A stretch of DNA of 64,000 nt, from assembly GCF_016126015.1 (NCBI RefSeq), contig NZ_JAEFDB010000001.1, positions 372,001 through 436,000 of the forward strand. The letters are read 5' to 3'. This document shows, piece after piece, positions 62,714 to 64,000 of this stretch; position 1 is the stretch's first letter, and every line of letters starts with the position of its first letter. A program made the position numbers and the translations under genes. Origin of the DNA: Capnocytophaga periodontitidis. Lineage in GTDB: Bacteria; Bacteroidota; Bacteroidia; Flavobacteriales; Flavobacteriaceae. The notes beneath the pieces are model-generated. The model was not told the origin of the DNA. It saw only the letters and a list, made by a program, of their open reading frames with translations, and ran no database searches.

Positions 62714-63775
62714 TTAATTGTTTGTTTTTACTTCCCAAAAGCCATTTCGCTTACCATTTTTGCGTTCGATAAGTCCTTTTTCTACCAGATTTGCTGTAAT
62801 AGTCTTTACGGTACGTTCCGATTTTCCTATATGCTCAGCAATAATCTTTTGAGTAGCGGTAGGATTTTGTTGTAAGTATTGTAATACTGCCATTTCCTCC
62901 AAAGTGCAATTCAAAGTGCAAAATTTGCCCTTTGGAATTTGCTCTTTTGCACTTTGAAGTTCATCCCCTACTAATAAATACCTATTTTTAAGCTCGTTTC
63001 CCTCGCCTAAAATTAGGTTTCTAAAGAAACGTTCTATGTATTCAGTAGTTGCTGTTATCCCTTTAGTAAGGTTGTTGTAATTGGCACGGACTAAAGCGTT
63101 ACGAAAATACCAAGAATGATAGGCAAAGGCTTCATTGCTCATCGCAAAGCCAAAGGTACGCAAATATTGAATCGTGAAAACCGCCGTTGTACGGGTGTTG
63201 CCCTCACCAAAAGGGTGTATTTGCCAGAGTCCTGATACAAATTTAGCTATGTGTTTGATAGCTTCCTCCACAAGCAAGCCTTGATAAGAAAAACGCTTTT
63301 CTTGCTCGAAATCATAATCCAAAGTCTCACGCAAATTGTGTGTACTGGCGTAGAGAACCGTGTCTCCACCGAGTACCCACTCCTTTTTGGTGATATTGTA
63401 GTCGCGCAATTTGCCTGCAAACTTGTAAATACCAGTGAATAACTTGCGATGAATGCCTATATATGCCACTGGGGAAAAGCTAAAAGCTGACTCGGTAAGC
63501 AGTTCAGTGATGTGCGCCGAAACTTTGTCGGCTTCCTCAGTGCGCTCTTCTCCCTGCTCGTGGCGTACTGTCTTGGACTGATAATAACTATCAATGAGGT
63601 GCTTAGCCTCCTCCATAGTAATATCCCCCTCGATGTGTTGCTTAGCTGTTTGCACGAGATAATCCGAAGGTTTCAATCCGTCTACCGCCTGCAAGCCAAT
63701 AGCTGTCTGCCACGCCTCACCTTTTTCACGACGATGGGGTTCAGTTTCCCTTATATATTGCTCGAAGTCATTCAT
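62714..63775 (-). CDS. Fic family protein with VbhA-like antitoxin segment and C-terminal wHTH
   Basis: 353 residues. An N-terminal segment (about 20-70) resembles the VbhA-type antitoxin domain (AIGLQAVDGLKPSDYL with GDITMEEAKHLIDSYY), fused in cis. The Fic core has HPFGEGNTRTTAVF (catalytic HxFx[D/E]GNxxR at about 200). A winged-helix region (about 290-350, TATQKIIAEHIGKSERTVKT) closes the protein. Fic enzymes transfer AMP or other groups to proteins. The inhibitory motif S/T-x-x-x-E-G is not fully kept (AVDG). It starts 22 bases after the GyrI-like gene, so they may be co-transcribed. Confidence 0.9.
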   Translation of the reverse strand: MNDFEQYIRETEPHRREKGEAWQTAIGLQAVDGLKPSDYLVQTAKQHIEGDITMEEAKHLIDSYYQSKTVRHEQGEERTEEADKVSAHITELLTESAFSFSPVAYIGIHRKLFTGIYKFAGKLRDYNITKKEWVLGGDTVLYASTHNLRETLDYDFEQEKRFSYQGLLVEEAIKHIAKFVSGLWQIHPFGEGNTRTTAVFTIQYLRTFGFAMSNEAFAYHSWYFRNALVRANYNNLTKGITATTEYIERFFRNLILGEGNELKNRYLLVGDELQSAKEQIPKGKFCTLNCTLEEMAVLQYLQQNPTATQKIIAEHIGKSERTVKTITANLVEKGLIERKNGKRNGFWEVKTNN

Positions 63776-63797
63776 TTTGCGACATTTCTACTTCTTA

Positions 63798-64000
63798 TTA
63801 ATCCTTTACACCTATAAAAATATCTACTTCGGAGGCATCCCCTTGCTGAGACTTCTCGGTGTAGCGCTCATAGTCATATATATAAGTGCGATTGAGCGTA
63901 GCGTCGTTGTCCCAGATATGTTGCCACATTGCACCTACTGCCTGAGGCATTGTGCCTTTGGCTACAAACTTTTCAAAAGTTTGTTCAGGAAATTCCCTAC
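63798..64000 (-). CDS. GyrI-like/AraC effector-binding domain protein, 5' end outside window
   Basis: Only the last 66 codons and the TAA stop are visible; the gene begins beyond the window. The residues include FVAKGTMPQAVGAMWQHIWD, LNRTYIYDYERYTEKS and VDIFIGVKD, typical of the end of the effector-binding (GyrI-like, SOUL-like) domain found alone or at the end of AraC-type regulators. The ligand is unknown. It precedes the Fic gene by 22 bases. Confidence 0.8.
   Translation of the reverse strand, partial: REFPEQTFEKFVAKGTMPQAVGAMWQHIWDNDATLNRTYIYDYERYTEKSQQGDASEVDIFIGVKD

Noticed and set aside
1-64000. CRISPR array, rRNA, tRNA, intact IS or prophage
   Set aside because: None of the expected repeat spacing, conserved RNA sequence, transposase or phage structural motifs was recognised in either strand.

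Overview
The window is AT-rich bacterial chromosome with dense, mostly operonic coding. It looks like a member of the Flavobacteriia, most likely a Capnocytophaga-like gliding bacterium. The evidence is the gliding-motility ABC transporter pair GldF/GldG, a PorD/DUF4835-type type IX secretion accessory protein, families largely confined to Bacteroidota (DUF4293, DUF4421, DUF6722-like), and promoters of the Bacteroidota type (TTTG, 19-20 bases, TAnnTTTG). The genus is inferred. No rRNA, tRNA, CRISPR array, prophage or intact insertion sequence was seen.

Layout. 0-8.4 kb: the end of a YbhN-like membrane protein running convergently into a small membrane protein (a 10-G tract lies in the overlap), a lipoprotein, a ComM/YifB ATPase, a glycosyltransferase, and the operon gldF-gldG-mnmA. 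8.5-15.2 kb: a six-gene minus-strand operon of an SPFH/zinc-ribbon protein, a membrane protein, a large membrane-anchored coiled-coil protein, two paralogous coiled-coil proteins and a bactofilin-like beta-helix protein. It has no obvious named function and is the best candidate here for an undescribed system. A 283-residue coiled-coil gene behind galM lies just upstream, separated by a MITE-like stretch. 16.5-31.3 kb: galM, pepE-tex, pcrA, a ureohydrolase, DUF4293, yitT, then a run pncA, hypothetical, M14 peptidase, lipoprotein, exo/endonuclease-phosphatase, aminotransferase, and a divergent O-methyltransferase.

31.3-49.3 kb: a plus-strand operon (HerA-like ATPase, lipoprotein, ribB with a degenerate RibA domain, porD, recN), idi-DUF192-lgt on minus, rsmD, an AlkD-like protein, a PyrR-like phosphoribosyltransferase, an SLC13 transporter with RCK_C domains, a cysteine desulfurase, and a run DUF349, rdgB, ABC ATPase, glycosyltransferase, RsmI-like methyltransferase, ending against rsmG. 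49.9-64 kb: a DUF4421 outer-membrane protein, a THUMP-like methyltransferase, corA, small enzymes (YciI, SDR, VOC), a second SLC13 transporter, a SemiSWEET, several orphan immunity-like genes, an 11-bp minisatellite, a flippase, a TPR protein, an SMI1/KNR4 protein, a Fic protein with an in-cis VbhA-like antitoxin segment, and the end of a GyrI-like effector-binding protein.

Most of the window is housekeeping. The accessory-looking parts are 8.5-16.5 kb and 55-64 kb.
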